Source: Pantanalinema sp. GBBB05
GTDB taxonomy: Bacteria > Cyanobacteriota > Cyanobacteriia > Leptolyngbyales > Leptolyngbyaceae
Direction: 5' to 3'
Assembly: GCA_016743235.1 (NCBI GenBank)
Contig: VRZD01000004.1
Coordinates: 62,001 to 126,000 of the forward strand
Length of the DNA: 64,000 nt
The notes under the pieces were generated by a model. The model was given only the letters and a program-made list of their open reading frames with translations, did not search any database and had not been told where the DNA came from. Of this stretch, positions 10,251 to 18,748 are shown piece by piece; positions within the stretch are counted from its first letter, which is position 1, and each line of letters begins with the position of its first letter. Made by a program: the position numbers and the translations under genes.

Positions 10251-11486
10251 TTAATCCACGAAGCGAACAAATTTGTTTTTCCCTAGTTGCAAGACTCTGC
10301 CCTGAAGATCGGCGATCGTCTCAAAGGTCAAATCGACTTGAGCGACTTTGTTGCCATCTAACCGGACTGCGCCCCCCTGAATCTGGCGACGAGCATCGGA
10401 ACTGCTTTTACAAAGACCACTGGCGCTGACTAAATAAAACAGTTTGACCGGAAACTGAATCCCAGCCAGGGAAAATTCGGGTACAGAGTCGGCTTGGGTC
10501 GTATTGCCTTTAACCAAACCCGCCGCATCAGTTTGCGCTTGCTTCGCTGCCCCTTCCCCGTGGTATTGACTGACGATATTGAGTGCCAATAGTTTTTGGC
10601 GATCGCGGGGATTCTCCGGCAATTCGCTTAACGGCAGATCAGTCAGTAGCTCAAAATATTGATTCAGCAAGCTATCGGGAGTTTTCTCCAGTTTGGAGTA
10701 CATGGTCAGCGGGTCTTCCGTCAGGGCGACATAATTGCCTAACGACTTCGACATTTTCTGGGTGCCGTCTGTCCCTAACAGAATCGGTAACAGCAAGCCA
10801 AACTGCGGCTGTAAGCCAAAATGCCGTTGCAAGTCCCGACCGACTGCAATATTAAATTTTTGATCGGTGCCGCCGAGTTCCACATCTGCCTCAACCGCGA
10901 CAGAATCGTAGCCTTGCATTAAGGGATAGAGGAACTCATGAATGTAAACCGGATTCCCTTTCTCATACCGCTCGGCAAACCCTTCCTTCGCCAGCATTTG
11001 CCCCACGGTCATCGTAGACAGCAGTTCCAAAATCTTGTTCAGATCCAATTTGGCTAACCATTCCGAGTTGTACCGAATTTCTAGCCGACCCGGTGTATCA
11101 AAATCTAAAATTGGGCGAACCTGATCGAGATAAGTCTTGGCATTCGCTGCCACATCGGCTTCAGTCAACTGCTTTCGGACTTCCGACTTTCCGGTGGGAT
11201 CGCCAATTCGGGCGGTAAAGTCACCAATGATTAACACAGCAGTATGTCCGGCATCCTGAAACGATCGCAGTTTGCGTACTGGAATGCTGTGCCCTAAATG
11301 AATATCCGCCCCAGTCGGATCAATCCCAAGTTTGATGCGCAGTGGTCGCTGGCTCTGCAATAATCGCTGCGTTAAATTATCGTCAGCACTCTTAGAATCA
11401 GGCTGATCAGGAAAGATCTCGCTGGTACCTCGGTGTAACCAGGCGAGGTCTGTTTGGGGACTAGACTGTTGACTCGTTCCGCTCAC
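10251..11486 (-). CDS. tyrS: Tyrosyl-tRNA synthetase
   Basis: This 411-residue class I synthetase charges tRNA-Tyr. The HIGH-like signature is '[14 protein letters not shown]' and the second signature is KMSKS in '[11 protein letters not shown]'. A C-terminal S4-type RNA-binding domain is visible from about residue 345 ('[20 protein letters not shown]'). The HIGH variant 'HLGH' places it with the TyrRS group that has long N-terminal extensions. It is transcribed separately from thiC, with the riboswitch between them and no shared promoter evidence. Confidence 0.98.
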   Translation of the reverse strand: MSGTSQQSSPQTDLAWLHRGTSEIFPDQPDSKSADDNLTQRLLQSQRPLRIKLGIDPTGADIHLGHSIPVRKLRSFQDAGHTAVLIIGDFTARIGDPTGKSEVRKQLTEADVAANAKTYLDQVRPILDFDTPGRLEIRYNSEWLAKLDLNKILELLSTMTVGQMLAKEGFAERYEKGNPVYIHEFLYPLMQGYDSVAVEADVELGGTDQKFNIAVGRDLQRHFGLQPQFGLLLPILLGTDGTQKMSKSLGNYVALTEDPLTMYSKLEKTPDSLLNQYFELLTDLPLSELPENPRDRQKLLALNIVSQYHGEGAAKQAQTDAAGLVKGNTTQADSVPEFSLAGIQFPVKLFYLVSASGLCKSSSDARRQIQGGAVRLDGNKVAQVDLTFETIADLQGRVLQLGKNKFVRFVD

Positions 11487-11781
11487 AGGTTAACTTTCAT
11501 AACATAGAATGGACAGCCCACTATAATTGCAGGCAAATATTGTGATTCTTGTGATCACATCAGCTGACATTCCCATGAGTTTACTGTAATTTGATCTGAC
11601 ATCTTATGGTTCACACTGCTATCATCCATCAGCAAGGAATCTTCCTTTGGTTGTGATGTCTTGTTAGCACGATCGTGATTTCTCCTGATTCCCCCAGAAT
11701 CTAGAGAACAACTCAACAAAGGTTCGGTCAGCCACACTGATTCCCACATTTGCGTCACTGCTCTCTCAGGAAACCGTCATC

Positions 11782-13695
11782 GTGTCATCCAATACCCTTC
11801 CCCGCAAACAACCCACCAGCTCCCAGCCCACCATCCACTTTGTACAAGCCGTCAGCAAACTTACGGGTGGCATGGTGCTGGGCATTACAATGCTGACCAG
11901 TTCTGTCGTCGCTGGGGGGTTAGTGGGTCTGGCAATTAGCTTCCGCAACTTGCCGGATGTACGGGTGTTACGCAGCTATGCGCCCACAGAGACGACTCAT
12001 ATCTACGACATTAAAGGCAAACTACTAGCCAGCCTGCATGGAGAAGCAAACCGAGAAGTGGTGCCCCTCAACAAAATTTCGCCTCACCTGAAACGGGCAG
12101 TGATGGCGGTCGAAGATAGCTATTTCTACCAGCATCATGGTGTCAATGCGGGAGCAGTCGTCCGAGCACTGCGGGCAAACTGGCAACAGGGACGCACAGT
12201 AGAAGGTGGCTCTACGCTGACCATGCAGTTGGTGAAAAACCTCTTCTTGTCACCCAAGCAGGCATTTAGCCGCAAGGTCGCAGAGTCGGTTTTGGCTATG
12301 CGACTGGAACAGATTTTTACCAAAGACCAGATTCTTGAAATGTATCTGAATCAGGTTTACTGGGGACATAACACCTATGGCGCCGAAACGGCTGCTCAAA
12401 GCTACTTTGGCAAGCCAGCCGCTAATCTAAATTTGGCAGAGTCCGCCATGATGGCGGGGTTAATTCAAGCGCCTGAAAGTTTGAGTCCGTTTGTCAGCCT
12501 AGCAAAGGCGAAACAACGACAGGCAGAGGTGCTCAACCGGATGAAGGAGCTAAAGTGGATTACGCCCCAAGAAGAGGCAGCAGCTAAAAAACAACCCATT
12601 AAGTTAGGGCAGATTACCTCCTTCCAAACCAGCCAGATGCCGTATGTCACTGAGGCAGCCGTGCAGGAATTGACCAAACGGTTTGGGCGAGATGCCGTCC
12701 TCAAGGGTGGTATGCGGGTGCAAACCACGATCGACACGAAACTACAACGCATTGCCGAACAAGTAGTGGCTGAAGGGCATGAATCCCTTTTGGGGCAGGG
12801 CGTTTATGCCGATCAAATGGCATTAGTCGCCGTCGATCCTCGGACTCATTTCGTCAAGGCGATGGTCGGTGGGGTAGATTACAAAAAAAGTCAGTACAAC
12901 CGGGCAATTCAAGCACTCAGACAACCGGGATCTGCATTTAAACCGTTTGTTTATTACACCGCATTTGCCTCTGGCAAGTATGGCCCAGACTCCACGATTA
13001 ACGATAGTCCTGTCGGTTATCCGGATGGCTACGATATGTACTATCCCCAAAACTATGACGGTTCGTTTGCTGGAGCAATGAGTATTCGCAGCGCCTTAGC
13101 GATGTCCCGCAACGTTCCTGCCGTTCGGTTGGGCCAGGAAGTCGGTTTGAATAAGGTAATTGATGTTTGTCGGACGCTGGGGATTCGTAGCCCGATCGAG
13201 CCTGTAGTTTCACTCCCGCTTGGCGCCGTCGATTTAACTCCATTAGAAATGGCTGGGGCTTATGCCACCTTCGCCAACAATGGCTGGTATTCGGAAACGA
13301 CCCTAATCGTGCAAGTCACAGATAGCAGTGGTAACGTGCTGTTAGACAACACACCAAAACCCCAATTGGTACTGGATCCCTGGGCAGCCGCCTCGCTCAA
13401 TAGTGTGCTACAAACGGTGGTAGAAGCTGGAACGGCAACAGCGGCTCGCCTCGATCGTCCAGCAGCGGGTAAAACGGGCACAACCTCATCAGAACGGGAT
13501 ATTTGGTTTGTTGGCTATGTGCCTCAACTATCTACCGCTGTTTGGGTTGGCAATGATGACTACAGCCCGATCGGGTATGGGGCAACAGGAGGCACTTATG
13601 TGGCTCCCATCTGGCGGCGATTTATGGAGCGCGCGTTAGAAGGTGTACCTGTCCAGAATTTCCGTCCTGCCTCAGATTTCCCGGCTCCCTCTTAA
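11782..13695 (+). CDS. Class A penicillin-binding protein (PBP1A family)
   Basis: This bifunctional peptidoglycan synthase of 637 residues has an N-terminal membrane anchor at about 31-53. A GT51 glycosyltransferase domain follows, with the catalytic Glu111 in 'VEDSYFYQHHG' and 'EGGSTLTMQLVKN'. The transpeptidase domain carries SAFK (active-site Ser), the SRN motif in 'MSRNVPAVR' and KTGTT. All catalytic motifs are intact. The GTG start at 11782 is preceded by AGGAAA about 8 bp upstream. The C-terminal end after the transpeptidase domain is short. Confidence 0.96.
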   Translation: MSSNTLPRKQPTSSQPTIHFVQAVSKLTGGMVLGITMLTSSVVAGGLVGLAISFRNLPDVRVLRSYAPTETTHIYDIKGKLLASLHGEANREVVPLNKISPHLKRAVMAVEDSYFYQHHGVNAGAVVRALRANWQQGRTVEGGSTLTMQLVKNLFLSPKQAFSRKVAESVLAMRLEQIFTKDQILEMYLNQVYWGHNTYGAETAAQSYFGKPAANLNLAESAMMAGLIQAPESLSPFVSLAKAKQRQAEVLNRMKELKWITPQEEAAAKKQPIKLGQITSFQTSQMPYVTEAAVQELTKRFGRDAVLKGGMRVQTTIDTKLQRIAEQVVAEGHESLLGQGVYADQMALVAVDPRTHFVKAMVGGVDYKKSQYNRAIQALRQPGSAFKPFVYYTAFASGKYGPDSTINDSPVGYPDGYDMYYPQNYDGSFAGAMSIRSALAMSRNVPAVRLGQEVGLNKVIDVCRTLGIRSPIEPVVSLPLGAVDLTPLEMAGAYATFANNGWYSETTLIVQVTDSSGNVLLDNTPKPQLVLDPWAAASLNSVLQTVVEAGTATAARLDRPAAGKTGTTSSERDIWFVGYVPQLSTAVWVGNDDYSPIGYGATGGTYVAPIWRRFMERALEGVPVQNFRPASDFPAPS

Positions 13696-13759
13696 CTGCA
13701 TATCTGAATCCATGCAAATCAACCCGACCTGGAGCGAGCGCTCCCAGCAGCATCAGACG

Positions 13760-14083
13760 TTAAGCTTGATGCTCAATTTCTGACTTCATCCGCTCTAAGG
13801 TTAAATTCATCTGCTCAAACATTTGCTGTGGGGTAATGCCAAACTGATCTAGCTGAGTTTTGAGCTGTTGTACTGTCATTTGCGCCATGAAATCTTCAGA
13901 TAATTCGAAGCGCTTCATGAAGATGCGATAGCGCTCCATTACAGATTCCATTTGTTCAATAAATAGTTTTTTGCCTTCGCGATCGAACTTACCGTAGCTA
14001 CCGCCTAACTGCATGAGGGATTGATAGTCCTCAAAGAGCTGCTTCGCTTCTTGCTGAACAATTTCAGAATCAAAAAATCCCAT
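13760..14083 (-). CDS. DUF1825 family protein
   Basis: A 107-residue, highly helical and charged soluble protein beginning 'MGFFDSEIVQQEAKQLFEDY', as in the DUF1825 family, which is found widely in cyanobacteria and has no established function. It has no signal peptide or membrane segment. It is convergent with the PBP gene (64 bp gap) and has no obvious operon partner. Confidence 0.88.
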   Translation of the reverse strand: MGFFDSEIVQQEAKQLFEDYQSLMQLGGSYGKFDREGKKLFIEQMESVMERYRIFMKRFELSEDFMAQMTVQQLKTQLDQFGITPQQMFEQMNLTLERMKSEIEHQA

Positions 14084-14239
14084 TGCTTCAAACTGTGTTT
14101 TAAGATAGGTGAGGCACTCATTAGCCTTGTTTTACCAACATTCTAAGTCAGTCACTGATTCACAGTTAAGTAGGGGTTCCACTACCTGTTGAGTTGCAGG
14201 TAACTCGTCGCAGGTAAATATCAAGCTTCTAGGTTTTGA

Positions 14240-15289
14240 TCACGCTTTACGTTTGCGAGTAAATAAGTTCTGAAAAAACTTGATAATGGAGCGCACCCAA
14301 CCAAATAATCCCCTGTTTGGGGTCGGAGTTGGCGTGGGGCTACTATTCTGGCTGCTATTGGGAGAGTTGCTCCGAGGTGTGTTGCTTGGTTTAGCCGCTG
14401 GGGCTGGTTGTGGCGATCGACCATTCTGGGGCGATGGGGTCGTTGGCGTGATTGTTAAACCCAGTCGTTCGGCATAGCGAGTAGCGATCGCATCATCCGG
14501 GTCAAGTTTTAGTGCCTGGCGTAGATAAGCTTTAGCCGTGCCAGTCATGTTCTGTTTTAAGTACGCCACCCCCAAGAGAGCCAAGTACTCGCTTTTATCC
14601 GCTTCAATTCTGATGGCATCCCGCATTTCCTGTACTACCTTTGGCCAGTTATTTTGTCTGGCGTACTCCTGTGCCCGTCGATAATGGCGCTGAGCATAGC
14701 TTTCGGTAACAGTTTCAGGACTGCTGGGAGCTGGGGTAAATTGCACAGGTCGTGCTTCCGTCGCCGGGACTAAACCAGTGCGCTGCTCCCGAATCGGCAC
14801 ATTCCCCATTTTCAACCGCAGGTAAACCTGATTCAGTTCACTTAACTGGAGGATAGCGGTTTGAAACTGGTCGAGCGGTTGGTACTGACTTTCCGCCAGT
14901 TTGAGCACTGCTTGCTCATAAAAGACATCAACATCACTCGCAGGATGCTTCATCAACTGCTGCGCTAACTCACTTTTCGGTGACAGCGGTCTCTCGCGCG
15001 TGAGCTTTCTCACCTGCAAGCGTAATAAGGCAAGGTTCTCCTTCCGGTTCTGTTCCTGTTTGAGCTTTTCATAAGTTGGATTAATCAGCCGGGCTAACAG
15101 TTGACTGGCCAGCTCTTGGCTGTCGGGATCGCCCACAGCAAAGCGATCGGGGTGCAATACCATCGCAACTTGCCGATAGCGCTTCTGAATTCGGCGATCG
15201 TCAGCGGCAACAGATACACCAAGCACAGCGTAGGGATCGGAGAATTGCTGTAGCCAATCTGGAGGAAGAGAACTCTGTACCATTAACAA
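14240..15289 (-). CDS. J-domain protein with TPR-like region and basic Pro/Ser-rich tail
   Basis: Residues about 15-75 form a J domain with the diagnostic HPD in 'MVLHPDRF', so the protein can probably stimulate an Hsp70 (DnaK). A middle helical region with a TPR-like segment ('EYLALLGVAYLKQNMTGTAKA', 'YLRQALKLDPDDAIA', residues about 235-265) follows. The C-terminal 80 residues are Pro/Ser/Asn-rich and end in a hydrophobic basic stretch 'SIIKFFQNLFTRKRKA' that may contact membrane. No G/F-rich or zinc region, so it is not a canonical DnaJ. Client unknown. Confidence 0.85.
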   Translation of the reverse strand: MLMVQSSLPPDWLQQFSDPYAVLGVSVAADDRRIQKRYRQVAMVLHPDRFAVGDPDSQELASQLLARLINPTYEKLKQEQNRKENLALLRLQVRKLTRERPLSPKSELAQQLMKHPASDVDVFYEQAVLKLAESQYQPLDQFQTAILQLSELNQVYLRLKMGNVPIREQRTGLVPATEARPVQFTPAPSSPETVTESYAQRHYRRAQEYARQNNWPKVVQEMRDAIRIEADKSEYLALLGVAYLKQNMTGTAKAYLRQALKLDPDDAIATRYAERLGLTITPTTPSPQNGRSPQPAPAAKPSNTPRSNSPNSSQNSSPTPTPTPNRGLFGWVRSIIKFFQNLFTRKRKA

Positions 15290-15712
15290 ACGCCTTGTGC
15301 AGCTTCAAAGAAATCCACTGTAGATGCCGGCTTTCCTCTAGGGTAGCGAGCAGACTGCTAGATTACGAAGTCAACCTCCTAGTAGATGTCGCCCATCATG
15401 GATCAATAACCACAATCTAGAACTTCGACTCAGGAGGAAGGTTTGCGGGGCTTCAACCCGATGTGGTTTTCCTGAAGCATACAAGCTATACCAGAAATCA
15501 TCTTAACCTGCCCGATTTAGCCAGGGCAGATGATACGCCTGAGTCCAACTTGATCATGGTTGAGAAAGCAGTATTTGATTTAGATTACTTGATTCGGGTC
15601 AAAGTAGTTTCTTCTTTACTGTACTGTGCCCAGCTAAGTCCAACAGGACAAATTTCTGCCGGGAAGATCTGCATTTCTCCGCCAAGGGTAGGGGTAGGAT
15701 AGGAGGCAAGTG
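15290..15712. other. Intergenic region of about 420 bp
   Basis: The region separates the divergent J-domain and TM2 genes and should hold both promoters. A 79-codon open frame (15463-15702) has no recognisable product and I do not call it. An imperfect hairpin of TCAGGAGGA with TTTTCCTGA around 15430-15475 is visible. No RNA gene is recognised. Confidence 0.4.
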
Positions 15713-16129
15713 GTGAACCAACCGGGAGTACATGTGCTAAGTCAGCCAAGAAATCGTAAAGTGGCATCCCTATTGGCGTTTGCGGGAGCCGTCGCACCGA
15801 TCGCGGGATTCCATAAATTCTATCTACGCCAACCGGTTTGGGGTGTCTTATATTTATTACTATCCTGGACGCCGATTCCCCGAGTTGCTAGCGCGATCGA
15901 AGGCATCTGGTATCTAGCCCAAGAGACTGACCAATTTGACCAGCGATTTAACAACGGCTTGCCCTCAGAAACTGGCAAGATTTCTACTGCGGCTGAACCC
16001 GTGGACACCGCCAAAATCGGCGCCATTGCTGATGCTGTGCGCAAGCTGGATCAACTCCGAGCCGATGGGCTAATTTCCGAGTACGAATTTGAGCAGAAAC
16101 GTCGCCAACTGCTCGATCGTATGGTCTAG
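15713..16129 (+). CDS. TM2-domain protein with C-terminal SHOCT-like motif
   Basis: A 138-139-residue protein with a TM2-like pair of hydrophobic segments ('VASLLAFAGAVAPIAGFHKFY' begins the first; 'GVLYLLLSWTPIP' the second) and the GFHKFYL turn typical of TM2. The C-terminus 'LDQLRADGLISEYEFEQKRRQLL' is a SHOCT-like short helical module, which often appears in oligomeric membrane-associated proteins. GTG codons occur at 15710 and 15713; AGGAGG at 15701-15706 gives better spacing to 15713. Function unknown. Confidence 0.75.
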   Translation: MNQPGVHVLSQPRNRKVASLLAFAGAVAPIAGFHKFYLRQPVWGVLYLLLSWTPIPRVASAIEGIWYLAQETDQFDQRFNNGLPSETGKISTAAEPVDTAKIGAIADAVRKLDQLRADGLISEYEFEQKRRQLLDRMV

Positions 16130-16173
16130 CACTTCCCCATCTTCCTGACCTCCCCATCTTCCGTAGCTGCATC

Positions 16174-16722
16174 ATGGTTCTGCCCAACTGGTTATCGGCT
16201 GTCACCCAACCTCGTTCCGGCATCTCTTCAGCCGTTCGTCAAAAAATTCTGCATGATCCCTATTACCGCTTCCAGTCGATCGCAGAAGTTCAACTAGCGG
16301 CAAGTTTAGGCATCCAGATTGATGTGAATCAGGCAACGGTAGATGATTGGCTGAGATTACCAGGATTATCGATTCATCAAGCTCGATCGCTGGTAGAGCT
16401 ATCCAGATCTGGCGTTTCCTTTCATTGTTTAGAGGATATTGCCGCTGCGCTTGGCTTACCCGCCTTGCGTCTAAAGCCTCTGGAACCCGCGTTGCGGTTT
16501 TGCTACTACGACCCAGAGAGTACTTGTGCCATTCAACCAATTAACCCTAATACGGCCAGCGTGGAAATGTTAGTACAAATTCCAGGGGTGGATTTGTATT
16601 TGGCTAAGGCGATCGTGCAACACCGCAAGCAAGGAGCTTACCGTAATCTCAGCCATTTACAGCGACGGCTTGCGCTACCGGGGCAGATGACGGCGGAACT
16701 GATGCATTATCTGCGGTTTTAG
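16174..16722 (+). CDS. Helix-hairpin-helix (ComEA-like) DNA-binding protein
   Basis: The 182-residue protein carries two HhH-like units: 'QIDVNQATVDDWLRLPGLSI' near residues 48-67 and 'PINPNTASVEMLVQIPGVDLYLAKAIVQHR' later, the second being the standard ComEA form with N-x-A and PGV. ComEA proteins bind double-stranded DNA during natural transformation. There is no clear secretion signal, so a cytoplasmic HhH protein is as likely as a competence receptor. Its 3' end overlaps the convergent signal peptidase gene by 74 bp. Confidence 0.8.
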   Translation: MVLPNWLSAVTQPRSGISSAVRQKILHDPYYRFQSIAEVQLAASLGIQIDVNQATVDDWLRLPGLSIHQARSLVELSRSGVSFHCLEDIAAALGLPALRLKPLEPALRFCYYDPESTCAIQPINPNTASVEMLVQIPGVDLYLAKAIVQHRKQGAYRNLSHLQRRLALPGQMTAELMHYLRF

Positions 16723-17320
16723 TGGCAGTGACAAAGCCAATCCGATTCAGTGGGTAGAAGCGTAGCCAGGCCCGACCAATAATATTTTGCTGAGGCAAAA
16801 ATCCCCACACATGGGAGTCGTTACTATTATTGCGATTGTCTCCCATGACAAACACCATGCCATCCGGAACTTGCACAGGGAGCATTTGGTATTCGGGGGG
16901 TTCGGCAATATAGAGTTCTGTCAACGCTTGGCCATCCACATAGACTCGACCTTGCCGAACGGCGATCGTTTGTCCGGGCTGACCAATGACGCGTTTAATA
17001 AAGGCTTGATCCTTTTGGTACCCCATTTCTTGCAACTGGGGGGGAGGATCAAACACAATGATGTCACCGAATTGGGGCGGATGCAGGGAGTAGGAAATTT
17101 TTTCCACTACCAGGCGATCGCCCACGGCTAAGGTTGGCACCATAGAGTCAGATGGAATAAATCGGGGTTCCGCCACAAATACCCGAATTAGGACGGCCAG
17201 AATCAAGGCAATCACCAAAATCTGGATGTTGTCTAACCAGAATTTCCAGCCAGTCGGTTTGGCAGAGGTCGCCGTTGTTACTGGAGCGGTTGGTTGCTCG
17301 GTTGTGTTCTCAGATGTCAT
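16649..17320 (-). CDS. lepB: Signal peptidase I
   Basis: This enzyme cleaves signal peptides from exported proteins. After a short N-terminal region there is one membrane segment ('NIQILVIALILAVLIRVFV') followed by the catalytic-Ser box 'FIPSDSMVPTLAVGDR', the Lys-containing box 'AFIKRVIGQPGQ' and 'FVMGDNRNNSNDSHVWG'. All Ser/Lys catalytic boxes are intact. The frame extends to 17401, but its first 25 residues look non-coding; I choose ATG 17320 (MTSEN), with GGAGG just upstream although the spacing is short. The ATG at 17329 is equally possible. It overlaps the HhH gene at its 3' end. Confidence 0.95.
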   Translation of the reverse strand: MTSENTTEQPTAPVTTATSAKPTGWKFWLDNIQILVIALILAVLIRVFVAEPRFIPSDSMVPTLAVGDRLVVEKISYSLHPPQFGDIIVFDPPPQLQEMGYQKDQAFIKRVIGQPGQTIAVRQGRVYVDGQALTELYIAEPPEYQMLPVQVPDGMVFVMGDNRNNSNDSHVWGFLPQQNIIGRAWLRFYPLNRIGFVTATKTADNASVPPSSAPVAQAVAVNG

Positions 17321-17502
17321 AACCTCCATTCTGACAAGAGCTGGGTTTTGGGGCAAGCTTGACCTCACTGAAGCACGATCGCGAAGCAGCATTTGCGCCA
17401 CGGGATCGATAGTGCTATTAGAGCGAGCGTTGCCCCAGCCGGTTGATGCAGTCGAAATGCTCTAACAAACCCATTCCCCTCTTAGGATGAGTTCATCCCT
17501 GC

Positions 17503-18687
17503 TCAGCGAATCGAGACAAAACCGGCTTGCTTAGTTAACTGTTGACCTTCATCACTCAGCAGCATATTGGCGTAGGCAACCCCAGCTTGCTCATCCAATT
17601 TGCCGTCGCGCTTAATCACGACAAATAAGCGACGAGTAATTGGATAGGAGCCATCGGTAAAAGCCCGATCGTTGACAGCTGTGCAACCAGCATCGGTACA
17701 GGGTGACACATACTGATTACCAGACTTGGAGATGCCTAATAATCGAATTGTTTGCTGATTAATTGCCTCTGAGGCGGTAGCATAGCTGATCCCACCGGGG
17801 GTACTGGCTACCTGGCGAATGGCTTCGGTGGCATCCCGAGTTAGTTTCACCTGAGTGCCAAGAGGTTGTTTGTCCAGCACATTTTCATGGAAGAAATCGC
17901 TGGCCACTTTGGGGTCACGGCTGAAGACCACGATCGGCACATTGGGACCACCCACCTGATTCCAATTCTGGATTTTGCCTGTAAAAATGTCCTGAATTTG
18001 GGTCAATGACAATCCTTTGACGCCCTGATCAAACAGTTGAGGATTAATCAACAGAGCAATGCCATCGATCGCCACTGGAACTTCTTCCAGACTGACGCCA
18101 CGATTTTTGGCTTGCGTGTATTCCTCATCTTTCACCGATCGGGAAGACTGGGCAAAACTGAGTTGTCCATTCAACAACATTTCAATCCCTTTGCCCGACC
18201 CCGGATTGCCGGTCGTCGGTTCGGTATAGCGTAACTGAAACTGGGGAAAGGTTTGGTTGATGGTATTCAGCACAGTAGGCGATCGCAACGGCGCAAACAC
18301 CGTAGACCCACCATAATTAAACCGACCTTGGGGCACATTTGGGACTTCAGCTAGGGTGTGATAGGTCTTAACCACAGCCCCCTGGACTAACGGTTCTGTC
18401 GTAGTTGATGGGGAACTGCTGGCACTGGTGGAAGGAGTTGCAGGGGGTTCAGAGGTAACGACTGCTGGGCTAGTATCGGGTTGCGGTGCTAATCCTGGGA
18501 TTTTGTCACGGAATAGATAGGCTCCTGCCCCGATCGCCACCAGGGCAGCTAATCCCGCCCCCAGGATGGGAACCAGCGATGGGCTTTTGCGTAATGGTGT
18601 GCCACAGATCTCACATTTAACGGCTGTAGAGGGGTTGCGATCGTGTTCACATTTCGGGCATTTGATGTAATTAAAGTCGTCGTCCAT
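17503..18687 (-). CDS. Zinc-ribbon-anchored PstS-like substrate-binding protein
   Basis: From the chosen start (MDDDFNYIKC) a four-Cys zinc ribbon (CPKC at 10-13, CEIC at 26-29) precedes one membrane helix ('LVPILGAGLAALVAIGAGAY') and a Pro/Ser/Thr-rich linker. The remainder is a periplasmic-binding-protein domain of the PBP-like type II/PstS kind ('NYGGSTVFAPLRSP', 'SFAQSSRSVKDEE', 'VVFSRDP'). The Zn ribbon would be cytoplasmic and the ligand-binding domain outside the membrane. The longer frame starts at 18735, but the Met17 start fits the ribbon better. It follows the tubulin-like gene on the same strand with a gap of 14-62 bp. No ABC transporter genes lie nearby, so it may act as a sensor rather than in uptake; that is inference. 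Confidence 0.8.
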   Translation of the reverse strand: MDDDFNYIKCPKCEHDRNPSTAVKCEICGTPLRKSPSLVPILGAGLAALVAIGAGAYLFRDKIPGLAPQPDTSPAVVTSEPPATPSTSASSSPSTTTEPLVQGAVVKTYHTLAEVPNVPQGRFNYGGSTVFAPLRSPTVLNTINQTFPQFQLRYTEPTTGNPGSGKGIEMLLNGQLSFAQSSRSVKDEEYTQAKNRGVSLEEVPVAIDGIALLINPQLFDQGVKGLSLTQIQDIFTGKIQNWNQVGGPNVPIVVFSRDPKVASDFFHENVLDKQPLGTQVKLTRDATEAIRQVASTPGGISYATASEAINQQTIRLLGISKSGNQYVSPCTDAGCTAVNDRAFTDGSYPITRRLFVVIKRDGKLDEQAGVAYANMLLSDEGQQLTKQAGFVSIR

Positions 18688-18748
18688 AGAGTTCAGATCA
18701 CCTAAATGCAGTGAGTGGGGAATGAGTCGCAGCAAACTTACCTGAGAT

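Noticed and set aside
11555..11758. 67-codon minus-strand frame between tyrS and the PBP gene
   Set aside because: No motif or start signal; the gap is better read as promoter DNA.
15463..15702. 79-codon open frame in the gap upstream of the TM2 gene
   Set aside because: No ribosome-binding site, domain or amino-acid pattern to support it; likely chance.
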